A stretch of 46,166 nt of DNA from Bacteroidales bacterium UBA4360 (lineage in GTDB: Bacteria > Bacteroidota > Bacteroidia > Bacteroidales > UBA932), in assembly GCA_002393945.1 (NCBI GenBank), contig DGSO01000002.1, positions 1 through 46,166 on the forward strand, read 5' to 3'. The position numbers and the translations under genes are program-made. This document shows positions 8,785 to 17,696 of this stretch, piece by piece (within the stretch, counting starts at the first letter, position 1; the number at the start of each line of letters is the position of its first letter). The notes beneath the pieces are model-generated. The model had not been told where the DNA came from, searched no databases, and worked only from the letters and a program-made list of their open reading frames with translations.

Positions 8785-9915
8785 ATGAAGAAAACATCTA
8801 TTTCCGCAGTCCCCGTACAGGGGAAGAAAATGCTCAGGGAATTCATCGAATTTCCATTGAAGCTGTACAAGGGATCGGACAAGTGGGTCCCTGCATTCGA
8901 AGATGATGAATACACCTCGCTGGGCCCCAAGAACGCATCTTTGGAGTTCTGTGAACGCGAACTGTATCTCGTATATAAGGACGGGCAGGTTGCCGGGCGC
9001 GTTGCCGCCATTGTAAACCATCACGCCAACGAAAAGTGGAATGAGAACACCGTCCGCTTCGGCTGGATAGACTTCATCGAAGACTTCGAGGTGGCAAAGA
9101 GCCTCATAGACGCAGTGATAAGCTGGGGCAAGGAGCGTGGGGCAACCAAGATCAAGGGTCCCCTCGGCTTTACCGACATGGACCGTGAGGGCCTTCTGGT
9201 TGAAGGTTTCGAGAACGAAAGCCCCTTCACCGTCATCTACAACTACCCTTATTACGGGGAATATCTGGAGCGCATGGGCTTCACAAAGGACGTAGACTGG
9301 ACCCAGAGGATCATGGACATCCCCGCAGAGATGCCCCCCATGTTCCAGTTTGCCGACAAAATCTCCCAGCGTTACGGCATCCGCATTTACACGGCAAGTT
9401 CCCTGAAGAAGATGGCAAAACGCGGCCGCGAAATGTTTCATGTCCTCAATGAGGCCTTCGCCGGCCTGTACGAGTACACGAAGCTTTCCCAGGAGCAGAT
9501 AGACGGCTATGTGAAACAGTACGTTCCCGTGCTCAACAAGGACCTCGTGGCATTCGTAGTCAACGACAAGGACGAACTTGTGGGCTTCACGGTAACCATG
9601 CCTCATATATCGGCCGCGGTCAGAAAGGCCAAGGGCCGCATTTTCCCCTTCGGCTGGATACACCTTCTTCCCGCACTGTCACCGAAGCACAATGACACCA
9701 CCGAGGCCCTTCTAATCGGCATTCTTCCCGAATATCAGGCAAAGGGCGCGGCGCTTCTGATGTTCAAGTACCTGATGGAGAACTATCAGCGCCTTGGCAT
9801 CAAGCACATGCTCATGAACCCCCAGCTGGAAGAGAACCACAAGGTCCAGACACTGTGGGACAACTTCGACACCCGCCAGTACCAGCGCCGCCGCTCCTAC
9901 GTAATGGACATATAA
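8785..9915 (+). CDS. GNAT-type N-acyltransferase-like protein
   Basis: 376 aa cytoplasmic protein with GNAT-like architecture. The C-terminal half has a plausible acyl-CoA/ACP pyrophosphate loop, LPEYQAKGAALLMFKYL, after the beta-strand TTEALLIGI; the N-terminal half may be a second, degenerate GNAT-like lobe (YLVYKDGQVAGRVAAIVN). It is divergent from the ACP/ligase pair and 4 nt upstream of DUF4954. From memory, bacterial ceramide synthases are GNAT-fold acyltransferases encoded near an ACP and an acyl-ACP synthetase, and Bacteroidales make sphingolipids, so ceramide synthesis is an attractive but unproven role. No serine palmitoyltransferase gene is in the window. ATG 8785 follows the -7 box by 8 nt. 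Confidence 0.65.
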   Translation: MKKTSISAVPVQGKKMLREFIEFPLKLYKGSDKWVPAFEDDEYTSLGPKNASLEFCERELYLVYKDGQVAGRVAAIVNHHANEKWNENTVRFGWIDFIEDFEVAKSLIDAVISWGKERGATKIKGPLGFTDMDREGLLVEGFENESPFTVIYNYPYYGEYLERMGFTKDVDWTQRIMDIPAEMPPMFQFADKISQRYGIRIYTASSLKKMAKRGREMFHVLNEAFAGLYEYTKLSQEQIDGYVKQYVPVLNKDLVAFVVNDKDELVGFTVTMPHISAAVRKAKGRIFPFGWIHLLPALSPKHNDTTEALLIGILPEYQAKGAALLMFKYLMENYQRLGIKHMLMNPQLEENHKVQTLWDNFDTRQYQRRRSYVMDI

Positions 9916-9919
9916 AGCA

Positions 9920-11899
9920 ATGGAATATCAGAAATTAACTCCCCGGCAGATTGATTTCCTCACGGAGAGGGGATGCAAGGCCGAAGACTGGTCCACCGTG
10001 TGGACTTCAGACCCAGAGTCTCTAAAGTATATCAGGAACGTTCGCTTCTCCGGAGAGGTGAAGTTCGGCAGGTTCAATGCTGTCTTTACCCTTCCGGGAG
10101 GCCTCAAGAAGCATTCCGGCCTCAGGGAGGCGACGCTCCACAACGTTACCGTGGGCGACAACTCCCTGGTAGAGAACATTACCGACTATATTGCCAACTA
10201 CAATATCGGCAATGACTGCTATATCGAGAATGCAGACCTCATCTACACCGACGGTCCCTGCCGCTTCGGAAACGGGGTGGAAGTGTGCGTGATGAACGAA
10301 ACCGGCGGCCGCGAGGTAAAGATTTACGACCGTCTGAGCGCCCAGACCGCTTATATCATAGCGATGTACCGCCACCATCCGGAAACCGTCGCGAAACTGA
10401 ACGAGATGATCGAAGCCTATGCGGCCTCGCAGGAGTCGGAAAGGGGCACTATCGGCAACAAGGTGACCATCCGTAACGCCAAGTTCATTAGCGGCGTCAA
10501 GATCGGCGACGGCGCCACCATCACCGGAGCCAGCCGCCTGCATAACGGAAGCATCAACAGCAACCTCATCGCCCCCGTCGTCATCGGCCACGGAGTAATT
10601 GCCGATGACTTCATCATCGAAAGCGGCTCGAAGGTGGAGGACAACACTACCCTCACCCGCTGTTTCGTGGGACAGTGCTGCATCCTGGGGCACGCATACA
10701 GCGCATCCGACTCGCTCTTTTTCAGCAACTGCCAGGGAGAGAACGGAGAGGCCTGCGCCATCTTCGCCGGCCCCTTCACGGTTACGCACCACAAGAGCAC
10801 GCTCCTCATCGCCGGCATGTTCTCCTTCATGAACGCCGGCAGCGGCTCCAACCAGTCCAACCACATGTACAAGCTTGGGCCGATTCACCAGGGAACCCTG
10901 GAAAGAGGCGCCAAGACCGCATCGGACTCATACATACTGTGGCCTTCCAGGATAGGCGCATTCTCGCTGGTCATGGGCCGGCACGTCACCCATTCCGATA
11001 CCACCTACCTCCCGTTCTCCTACCTCATAGAGCAGCAGAACACCACCTATCTGGTGCCGGGAGTGAACCTTCGCAGCGTGGGAACCATCCGCGACGCCCA
11101 GAAATGGCCCAAACGAGACAACCGCAAGGATCCCGACCGCCTGGACTGCATCAACTACAACCTGCTGAGCCCGTTTACCATCCAGAAGATGATGAAGGGC
11201 ATCAAACTGCTGAAAAACCTCCAGTACTCCAGCGGCGAGCTTTCCGACATCTACTCATACCACAGCACGAAGATCCGCAACAGTTCCCTCCGTAACGGAA
11301 TCCGCTACTATGAGACCGCCATCACCAAGTTCCTCGGAAACTCCATCATCAAAAGGCTGGAGAATCTTCCTGCCGGAGCAAGCGACGAAGAGATGCGGAA
11401 GATGCTCAGGCCGTCAGTGAATATCGGCACCGGACTGTGGGTCGATATCTGCGGGCTCATCGCCCCCAAGACGGAGATCGACGCCCTCCTCGAAACCATC
11501 GCCGCCGGGAAGGAAACCCTCGGCAGCATTGCCGATAAATTCCAGGCCATGCACCGCAATTACTACGAGTACGAATGGACCTGGGCTTACGACAAGTACG
11601 GGGAGTTTTTCGGCTACCCTCTGGAGACCATAACGAAGGCTCAGGTAACCGATATCGTGAAGCGTTGGAAGGATGCCGTCGTGGGCCTCGACCGGGAGCT
11701 CTATGAAGATGCCAAAAAGGAGTTCAACCTGGCCTCCATGACAGGCTTCGGAGCCGACGGAACAAAGGAGGACAAGGAGATGGATTTCTCCGAGGTGAGA
11801 GGTGTCTTCGAGTCCAATTCCTTTGTCACCGCCGTGCTTGAACACATCCGTGTCAAAGAGGCTCTGGGCAATGAAATCATAGGCCGTCTGAACAGCTAA
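9920..11899 (+). CDS. DUF4954 family protein with left-handed beta-helix
   Basis: 659 aa, recognised as the DUF4954 family of Bacteroidetes. From about residue 60 to 340 it shows hexapeptide-type repeats (IGNKVTIRNAKFISGVKIGD, then VVIGHGVIADDFIIESGS) typical of LpxA-like left-handed beta-helices, which in acyl- and acetyltransferases form the catalytic trimer. The last 250 residues are mostly helical. The function of the family is not known to me. It starts 4 nt after the GNAT-like gene, so the two are probably one transcript; this would fit a lipid or sugar acylation role, but that is inference. Confidence 0.8.
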   Translation: MEYQKLTPRQIDFLTERGCKAEDWSTVWTSDPESLKYIRNVRFSGEVKFGRFNAVFTLPGGLKKHSGLREATLHNVTVGDNSLVENITDYIANYNIGNDCYIENADLIYTDGPCRFGNGVEVCVMNETGGREVKIYDRLSAQTAYIIAMYRHHPETVAKLNEMIEAYAASQESERGTIGNKVTIRNAKFISGVKIGDGATITGASRLHNGSINSNLIAPVVIGHGVIADDFIIESGSKVEDNTTLTRCFVGQCCILGHAYSASDSLFFSNCQGENGEACAIFAGPFTVTHHKSTLLIAGMFSFMNAGSGSNQSNHMYKLGPIHQGTLERGAKTASDSYILWPSRIGAFSLVMGRHVTHSDTTYLPFSYLIEQQNTTYLVPGVNLRSVGTIRDAQKWPKRDNRKDPDRLDCINYNLLSPFTIQKMMKGIKLLKNLQYSSGELSDIYSYHSTKIRNSSLRNGIRYYETAITKFLGNSIIKRLENLPAGASDEEMRKMLRPSVNIGTGLWVDICGLIAPKTEIDALLETIAAGKETLGSIADKFQAMHRNYYEYEWTWAYDKYGEFFGYPLETITKAQVTDIVKRWKDAVVGLDRELYEDAKKEFNLASMTGFGADGTKEDKEMDFSEVRGVFESNSFVTAVLEHIRVKEALGNEIIGRLNS

Positions 11900-11928
11900 A
11901 TTTATCGTAAAACAATATTAACATTTTT

Positions 11929-11963
11929 GTTATATAGTTTAACATAATTGTTATATTGATTTA
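11929..11963. promoter_or_regulatory. Two tandem palindromes TAACA-N4-TGTTA
   Basis: TAACA-TTTT-TGTTA (11929-11942) and TAACA-TAAT-TGTTA (11950-11963) are perfect 5-bp inverted repeats with 4-bp spacers, repeated exactly 21 bp apart, about two helical turns. They lie in a very AT-rich stretch 12-46 bp before the PriA-like start, where a repressor or activator dimer would act. The binding protein is unknown. Confidence 0.55.
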
Positions 11964-11974
11964 TTATCAACAAG

Positions 11975-13624
11975 ATGCCGTCAAAGCAGTATATACAGCT
12001 CATATTACCACTCAAACTGGAGTGGGAGCCGTATTATAAGCTCGAAGATGGCATGAATGTGAGCCTCGGAGACAGGGTAAAGGCAGAGTTTGCGCACCGG
12101 GAATACATCGGCGTAGTGAGCCGCACAGACGCCGATCCCGCAAGCGAAGGAGTGGCCGAAGACAGCGTAAAAAGCATCGTCTCGAAAGAGGAGAATCTCC
12201 CCCCTGTTTCGGCCCGGGAAATCGAGTTCTGGAGGAAGATTTCCCTCTACTATCTCTGCACTGTGGGCGAGGTCTACAAGGCCGCCTATCCGGGCCTCAG
12301 GACAGCCGTAAAAAGTCCCAGGAAAAAGTCGGTTCCGACTGATGCCGAACCCTCCCCTTCCGAACTATCGGCGGAGGAGGCCGAAGCCCTGTCGAAGGTT
12401 GTATCGGCCTTCGGAAACGGGAAGACTGTCCTGCTGGAAGGAGCCGGCAGGATTCCGCTTTACATAAGCCTTGCGAAGGAGTGCCTGGAGAAAGGGCGCA
12501 GCGTCCTTCTCCTCGTTCCGGAGATAGCCCTGTCAAGACAGCTCGAGGAAAAGATAAGGAAGGCCTTCCCGGACCTCAGGACCTTCCACAGCCAGGAAAC
12601 TGCAGCAAGCAGGCGCCTTGTGGAAAGAGAGGTCCGCGACGGCACGGCCAGGATCGTCCTCGGGACAAGGAGCTCCATCTTCCTCCCCTTCCGCAACCTT
12701 GGACTTGTCATCGTAGACGACGAGCACGACAGCTCCTACAAACAGGAATCCCCCGCCCCCAGATACAATGCAAGAGAGGCATCCATACTCCTTGCCTCCG
12801 TCCACGGGGCAAACGTGGTCCTGGGCAGCACAACGCCCTCTTTGGAATCATTGTACAATGCTGAAATCGGCATATTTGCAGGCGTCAAGCTAAAGAACAG
12901 CTTCAGAAGTTCCGGATTGATGCTAATCAATACATCGGCCGAAATCCGGAAGAACGGAATGTCGGGAAGTTTTGCCCTCAAGCTGCTGGAGAAGATCAAA
13001 GGCACCCTGGACTCCGGCGGCAAAACGCTCATCGTCTGCCGGGCCAAGGCAGCCATCCCGGAGATTGAGGAGGAAATCAAGTCCATATTCCCGGATGCGG
13101 CACCCGGCGCCATAACCGTCACCGCCCCCGCGGGAGTCAAACTCCTGGAACTCGAAAACTATCGGCTCACAGCCGTCCTCCAGGCCGACAGCCTCCTTGC
13201 CAAAGACGACTTCCGGGCCGACGAAAGGGCCCTCCAGCTCCTGCAGCTGCTCCAAAGCCACGAAGGCCATCTCCTTGTCATCCAGACCAGGGAACTGAAG
13301 CATCCCGTGTTCCAGGCGCTGTCCGGAAGCGGGAACGGGCTCATCTTCCTGCCGGAAAGAAGGGCTTTCAACTATCCCCCGATAACCCGCCTGGTAACGG
13401 TAGAAATCAAGGACAGCAACGAAAAGAGACTCTGGAAATTCTCCCGCATACTGGCCGATGAGCTCAAGTCCGTCCCCGCCCAAAGGGCCGGAGACTTCAC
13501 CTTCATTCTCCAAAGAGACAAGACTCTCAATAGCAACAAACTCGCTATATACAAGATAGTTGAAAGTATTGAGCGAAAGTATCACTACAGCTCACATATT
13601 TCCATAGACGTAGACCCCGCATAG
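11975..13624 (+). CDS. PriA-like protein lacking key helicase motifs
   Basis: 549 aa; bacterial PriA replication-restart helicases are usually 700-830 aa. PriA ancestry shows in LLLVPEIALSRQLEEKI, VLGTRSSIFLPFRNLGLVIV, DDEHDSSYKQESPAPRYNAR, VVLGSTTPSLESLYN and the C-terminal RRAFNYPPITRLVTVEI. The Walker A loop is replaced by LLEGAGRIPLYIS, without GKT. Motif II is DDEH instead of DEEH. The zinc-binding cysteine cluster is absent, and the QVAGRAGR-type motif VI is missing before LLVIQTRELKHPVFQAL. ATP-driven unwinding is therefore unlikely; a structural or DNA-binding role, or decay, is possible. Two operator-like palindromes precede it and parAB follows. Confidence 0.75.
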   Translation: MPSKQYIQLILPLKLEWEPYYKLEDGMNVSLGDRVKAEFAHREYIGVVSRTDADPASEGVAEDSVKSIVSKEENLPPVSAREIEFWRKISLYYLCTVGEVYKAAYPGLRTAVKSPRKKSVPTDAEPSPSELSAEEAEALSKVVSAFGNGKTVLLEGAGRIPLYISLAKECLEKGRSVLLLVPEIALSRQLEEKIRKAFPDLRTFHSQETAASRRLVEREVRDGTARIVLGTRSSIFLPFRNLGLVIVDDEHDSSYKQESPAPRYNAREASILLASVHGANVVLGSTTPSLESLYNAEIGIFAGVKLKNSFRSSGLMLINTSAEIRKNGMSGSFALKLLEKIKGTLDSGGKTLIVCRAKAAIPEIEEEIKSIFPDAAPGAITVTAPAGVKLLELENYRLTAVLQADSLLAKDDFRADERALQLLQLLQSHEGHLLVIQTRELKHPVFQALSGSGNGLIFLPERRAFNYPPITRLVTVEIKDSNEKRLWKFSRILADELKSVPAQRAGDFTFILQRDKTLNSNKLAIYKIVESIERKYHYSSHISIDVDPA

Positions 13625-13628
13625 CTTC

Positions 13629-13647
13629 TGTGGAACTTTGTGGAACA
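13629..13647. promoter_or_regulatory. Direct repeat of a parS-like half-site upstream of parA
   Basis: TGTGGAAC occurs at 13629-13636 and 13639-13646, 10 bp (one helical turn) apart, and the second copy reads GTGGAACA (13640-13647). GTGGAACA is exactly one arm of the canonical palindromic parS, whose other arm is TGTTCCAC. A complete parS palindrome is not present here. The pair ends just before the -33 element of parA, so it may be an autoregulatory site. Confidence 0.4.
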
Positions 13648-13649
13648 TT

Positions 13650-13683
13650 TTTGCGGTTTTAAGGAAAAATCTTCCTAAATTTG
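13650..13683 (+). promoter_or_regulatory. Promoter of the parA operon
   Basis: TTTG at 13650-13653 and TAAATTTG at 13676-13683, separated by 22 nt. The ATG of parA is 6 nt after the -7 box, implying a very short or absent leader. Confidence 0.6.
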
Positions 13684-13689
13684 TAATCT

Positions 13690-14466
13690 ATGGGAAAGAT
13701 TATCGCAATAGCCAATCAGAAGGGCGGTGTGGGAAAGACCACGACTGCCATCAACCTGGCCGCTTCGCTGGCGGTTCTCGAAAAGAGCGTGCTCATCATT
13801 GATGCAGACCCTCAGGCCAATACCACCTCCGGCCTCAACTTCGACCCTGAAAACAGCGAACACCGCACACTGTACGAGATTCTCATCGGCAGTATTTCCG
13901 CATCCGACGCCCTCATCCAGACCGAGCTTCCCAAGCTTCACATGATTCCGTCCCACATCAACCTTGTGGGTGCCGAAATCGAGCTCCTGGAAACTCCGGA
14001 AAGGGAATCCGTCCTGAAGAAAGCCCTTCAGCCCATCAGGGACCAGTATGACTACATCATCATCGACTGCTCCCCTTCCCTGGGCCTCATCACCGTGAAC
14101 TGCCTCACTGCGGCAGACTCCGTAATGATTCCCGTCCAGCCGGAATTCTTCGCCCTAGAAGGCCTTGCGAAACTGATCCAGACCATCCGCCTGGTTCAGG
14201 GCGGAATCAATCCCGGCCTCACCATTGAGGGGTTCGTGGTGACGATGTTCGACGGCCGCACCCGTGTGCACAACCAGGTAGTAGCCCAGCTGCGCGAACA
14301 CTTCAAGGACATGGTGTTCAATACCGTGATCCAGCGAAGCATCCGCCTTTCCGAGGCTCCTTCCTACGGCAAGCCCATCATCCTCTACGACGTGATGAAC
14401 AACGGTACGTCCAACTACCTGAACCTCGCAAAAGAAGTACTTGACAAGAACACGAGCAATGGCTAA
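13690..14466 (+). CDS. parA: Chromosome partitioning ATPase ParA/Soj
   Basis: 258 aa MinD/ParA-type P-loop ATPase with the deviant Walker A motif KGGVGKTT (residues 11-18), Walker A' DADPQANTTSGL and Walker B YIIIDCSPSLGLIT. Short Soj-type, without the N-terminal HTH of plasmid ParA. Acts with ParB on parS near the replication origin to segregate chromosomes. First gene of parA-parB-DUF5683-mltD; parB begins 8 nt before its end. The start at 13690 gives the standard N-terminus MGKIIAIANQKGG. Confidence 0.95.
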   Translation: MGKIIAIANQKGGVGKTTTAINLAASLAVLEKSVLIIDADPQANTTSGLNFDPENSEHRTLYEILIGSISASDALIQTELPKLHMIPSHINLVGAEIELLETPERESVLKKALQPIRDQYDYIIIDCSPSLGLITVNCLTAADSVMIPVQPEFFALEGLAKLIQTIRLVQGGINPGLTIEGFVVTMFDGRTRVHNQVVAQLREHFKDMVFNTVIQRSIRLSEAPSYGKPIILYDVMNNGTSNYLNLAKEVLDKNTSNG

Positions 14467-15385
14467 GCAGAATCAATTCGGCCTTGGAAAGGGCCTGGGA
14501 GCCCTTCTTGGCAGTGAAGACATATCCGAACTCCGCAAACCCGTGGGGTACATCAACAAGGAGGTCGTATCGGCGGGAACCAAGCCCGTGAATACTTCCG
14601 ACGTCCTTCGCATCCCGGTGGACATGATAGAGTCCAATCCCTATCAGCCCCGAATGAACTTCGACAATGAGGCTCTCCAGGAACTGTCGGCAAGTATCCG
14701 CACCCTCGGCCTTATCCAGCCCATTACCGTTCGCCGCAAAGGTACGGACAAGTACCAGATAATCAGCGGTGAACGCCGTTACCGTGCGTCTGTCATGGCC
14801 GGTATGGACATGATTCCCGCATACATCAGGGACGCCTCCGAGCAGGGAATGCTCGAGATGGCCATCGTCGAGAACATACAGCGCGAGAACCTCGACCCCA
14901 TCGAGGTGGCTATGAGTTACCAGCGCCTCATGGATGAATGCCGCCTCACGCAGGAACAGATGGCCGACCGCGTCGGCAAGAAAAGGGCCTCCGTGGCAAA
15001 CCAGCTGCGCCTTCTGAAGCTTCCTGCCAAAGTCCAGCATGACCTCAAAGTCGGCCTTGTGAGCGTCGGACACGCCAAGGTGCTCCTTGGTGTCGAAGAC
15101 CCCGCCGTCCAGGAAGCACTGTGCGAAGAAATCGTGAAGAACGGCCTCTCTGTACGCGGACTCGAAGAAAAGGTCAAGAACCTCGTGAATATCCCCGCCG
15201 CCAAGAAAGAAAAGCAGCAGCAGCCTACCGAGCTTCCCCAGATGTATTACCGCCTTCTGGAGAACGTGGGCCGATACTTCGGCGAAAATATCTCCCTCAA
15301 GCGCTCAGACAGCGGCAAGGGCACACTCACCATCCGCTTTGATTCCGACGAGCAGATGGAACGCTTCCTCTCTGCCATAAAATGA
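14459..15385 (+). CDS. parB: Chromosome partitioning protein ParB/Spo0J
   Basis: 308 aa parS-binding CTPase clamp. The N-terminal domain has IPVDMIESNPYQPR and the CTP/arginine motif SGERRYRA; a central HTH follows (LTQEQMADRVGKKRASVANQLRLL), then a C-terminal dimerisation region. ATG 14459 (MAKQNQFGLGKGLGALLG) was chosen because it gives the family N-terminus; an in-frame ATG at 14441 would add MTRTRA inside parA. It overlaps the parA stop by 8 nt and the DUF5683 start by ATGA. Presence of parAB suggests proximity to oriC, but no clear origin was found. Confidence 0.94.
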   Translation: MAKQNQFGLGKGLGALLGSEDISELRKPVGYINKEVVSAGTKPVNTSDVLRIPVDMIESNPYQPRMNFDNEALQELSASIRTLGLIQPITVRRKGTDKYQIISGERRYRASVMAGMDMIPAYIRDASEQGMLEMAIVENIQRENLDPIEVAMSYQRLMDECRLTQEQMADRVGKKRASVANQLRLLKLPAKVQHDLKVGLVSVGHAKVLLGVEDPAVQEALCEEIVKNGLSVRGLEEKVKNLVNIPAAKKEKQQQPTELPQMYYRLLENVGRYFGENISLKRSDSGKGTLTIRFDSDEQMERFLSAIK

Positions 15386-16284
15386 GGATAAGACATTTAA
15401 TAGCAGTCGTGGCAGCAGTGCTGGCCACTCTTCCGCTGGCCGCCCAGTACAGGGACGACCAGTTCAAGCGTGACGCCTTCACCCAGAATTACGCAGACAC
15501 AACCCAGAAAACCCCTGCCGATACCTCCCAGCTCTTCAATTTCAAGGAGTTCTTCGGGGCCATGGCGCATAAGAGAACAGCTTCCCTGAAGACCCTCACG
15601 ATGGGGTCGACGGTTTTTATCGGCGGCAACCAGATTTATCATAAGCAGTACTGGAAACTCCCTATCATCTACGGCGGAATCGGCGCTGGAATAGGTTCAG
15701 GCCTGTATTTCCAGAATCAGTACAATGCTTCCGGCGACGAGAAGTTCAAAACCTGGAGCACCCTCTCCTATGTGGGCGCGGGCCTGGTCTGGTGGGGGTC
15801 GCTTATGGACGGAGCCGTCAATTTTGAACGCGGGAAATACCCTAATCCGGCAAAATCCACCGTCTACTCCATCCTCCTCCCCGGTCTTGGACAGATATAT
15901 AACGGAGAAGCATGGAAACTGCCGCTGTATTATGGCCTCATGGCCGGCAGCGTCCATTTTCTGGTAGACAATGACGTGCAGTACCGCAGGTGGAAATGGA
16001 TCCACAACATGGCAACCACCGAAGACGATACGGTAGAAAGGCCTCCCCAGTCAGGAGAAACCGCCAAGTATTACCGCGACGTTTACCGCCGTTACAGGGA
16101 TTATTCCATCCTGGCAGTAGTCGTATCCTATCTTCTGCAGGTGATTGACGCCAACGTGTTCGCATACATGCAGGACTTTGAAGTAACCGATGAGATAGCC
16201 TTCCGGATGGAACCTTCGCTGATTCCACAGACAGGCTTTGCCCAGACGCCTGCTGTGGGCATGTCCATCGGCCTCAGATTTTAA
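15382..16284 (+). CDS. DUF5683 domain protein, exported/membrane
   Basis: 300 aa with a signal peptide (MRIRHLIAVVAAVLATLPLAAQ). The body matches the DUF5683 pattern: two copies of a small-residue membrane hairpin (WKLPIIYGGIGAGIGSGLYF around 93-112; ILLPGLGQIYNGEAWKLPLYYGL around 164-186) and a third hydrophobic segment near 235. Bacteroidetes commonly encode it directly after parAB. Function is unknown; an envelope role is likely given the lytic transglycosylase gene 5 nt downstream. Confidence 0.8.
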   Translation: MRIRHLIAVVAAVLATLPLAAQYRDDQFKRDAFTQNYADTTQKTPADTSQLFNFKEFFGAMAHKRTASLKTLTMGSTVFIGGNQIYHKQYWKLPIIYGGIGAGIGSGLYFQNQYNASGDEKFKTWSTLSYVGAGLVWWGSLMDGAVNFERGKYPNPAKSTVYSILLPGLGQIYNGEAWKLPLYYGLMAGSVHFLVDNDVQYRRWKWIHNMATTEDDTVERPPQSGETAKYYRDVYRRYRDYSILAVVVSYLLQVIDANVFAYMQDFEVTDEIAFRMEPSLIPQTGFAQTPAVGMSIGLRF

Positions 16285-16289
16285 CAAGG

Positions 16290-17696
16290 ATGAAAAGAAT
16301 CATATTTATACTTTCCGGTCTTCTCCTTTCTGCATCTCTTCTTGCAGCCCCTTCAGGAGACGGCTGGAAGTCCAGGAAGAAACTTAAAACGGAGAATGAC
16401 CGCCTTAAAATGCAAATTGCAACCCTGGAGGCAGAGCTTGCTGCTTTCAGGCAAGAGGCCGAACTTCGTGAAAGCATAACCGAAGAGCTCTCAGGAGAAA
16501 ACGAGAACAAGGTCTCCGCGGCGCTGGAAGATTACAGTACGCCCTCTTCCAACACTGACTCGCTGCTTGGCCGATGGTATATGCACCGCGCCTCCAAATA
16601 TGGCAGCAGGGAGCAGTACAACATGGATTCCGTGCATTTCACTACCGATGTTCCGGATTCCGTCCTCATGCGCCGCCTGGAGGAGATGAACTCCTTCATC
16701 CGTCTTCCATACAACGAGACAGTGAAGAACTACATGATTCTTTACTCGGAGAAGATGCCCCGCCGCATGGGAGAGATTCTGGGCCTTTCAGAGTATTACA
16801 TGCCCATTTTCGAGGAGACCTTCCGGAAGTACGACCTTCCCCTCGAACTCAAATACGTCTCCATCATCGAGAGTTCCCTGAATCCACGCGCCGAATCTTA
16901 CGTAGGTGCAAAAGGCATGTGGCAGTTCATGTACAGGACCGGCCTCAGCTACGGGCTCAAGATAGACTCCTACATCGACGAGCGCATGGACCCCGTAGCC
17001 TCTGCCGATGCAGCCGCCCGTTACTTCAAGGATGCATACAGGATATTCGGAGACTGGGCACTTGCCATATCGGCCTATAACTGCGGCTCGGGAAACGTGA
17101 ACAAGGCCATCAAAAGGGCCGGCGGAAAGACCGATTTCTGGTCCATCTACGAATTCCTCCCCCGCGAGACGCGCGGCTATGTCCCGGCCATGGTGGGAGC
17201 TATGTACGCAGTGAATTACGCCAAGGAATATGGCCTCCGGCCCGACCCTATCTCCCTTCCGGTGTACGTGGACACCTTCCATATCGGCAGGAATCTTCAC
17301 CTTGCACAGGTGAGCGAAGTGCTGGGCATTCCACTGGACGATGTCCGTGACCTCAATCCGCAGTACCACAAGGACATAATCCCCGGAGGCGGGAATATCC
17401 TGCGCCTGCCGTTCAACTATTCATCGGCATACCTGGACATGCAGGATTCGATTTACCGTTACAAGGCCGACGTGCTCTTCGCCGCCAAGGTCCAGGACGG
17501 ACGCGATGTGGTTCAGGGCCGGCCGGTACCCACCTCGAAAGGCACCTCGTGGGTGTATTATAAGGTCAAGCGCGGCGACAACCTCGGCTCGATTGCCCGC
17601 AAGTACCACACTACCGTGAAGAATCTCAAGTCCTGGAACAACCTCCGCGGCGACATGATCCGCGAAGGACAGCGCCTCAAAGTCGGCAAGCGCTAA
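16290..17696 (+). CDS. mltD: Membrane-bound lytic murein transglycosylase D-like with LysM
   Basis: 468 aa secreted enzyme that cleaves peptidoglycan glycan strands. Signal peptide MKRIIFILSGLLLSASLLAA, a short coiled coil (about 30-65), an SLT/lysozyme-like domain with catalytic Glu194 in SIIESSLNPRAES and the supporting GAKGMWQFM and ISAYNCGSGNV motifs, then a C-terminal LysM domain (YKVKRGDNLGSIARKYHTT) for peptidoglycan binding. No lipobox cysteine is obvious. Last gene of the parAB operon; its stop overlaps the adenylate kinase stop on the other strand by 4 nt. Confidence 0.92.
   Translation: MKRIIFILSGLLLSASLLAAPSGDGWKSRKKLKTENDRLKMQIATLEAELAAFRQEAELRESITEELSGENENKVSAALEDYSTPSSNTDSLLGRWYMHRASKYGSREQYNMDSVHFTTDVPDSVLMRRLEEMNSFIRLPYNETVKNYMILYSEKMPRRMGEILGLSEYYMPIFEETFRKYDLPLELKYVSIIESSLNPRAESYVGAKGMWQFMYRTGLSYGLKIDSYIDERMDPVASADAAARYFKDAYRIFGDWALAISAYNCGSGNVNKAIKRAGGKTDFWSIYEFLPRETRGYVPAMVGAMYAVNYAKEYGLRPDPISLPVYVDTFHIGRNLHLAQVSEVLGIPLDDVRDLNPQYHKDIIPGGGNILRLPFNYSSAYLDMQDSIYRYKADVLFAAKVQDGRDVVQGRPVPTSKGTSWVYYKVKRGDNLGSIARKYHTTVKNLKSWNNLRGDMIREGQRLKVGKR

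Noticed and set aside
11895..11975. oriC with DnaA boxes
   Set aside because: AT-rich and near parAB, but only one imperfect DnaA-box-like TTATCAACA is visible and dnaA is not nearby.
13629..13647. Complete parS site
   Set aside because: Only direct half-sites are present; the palindromic partner arm is missing.
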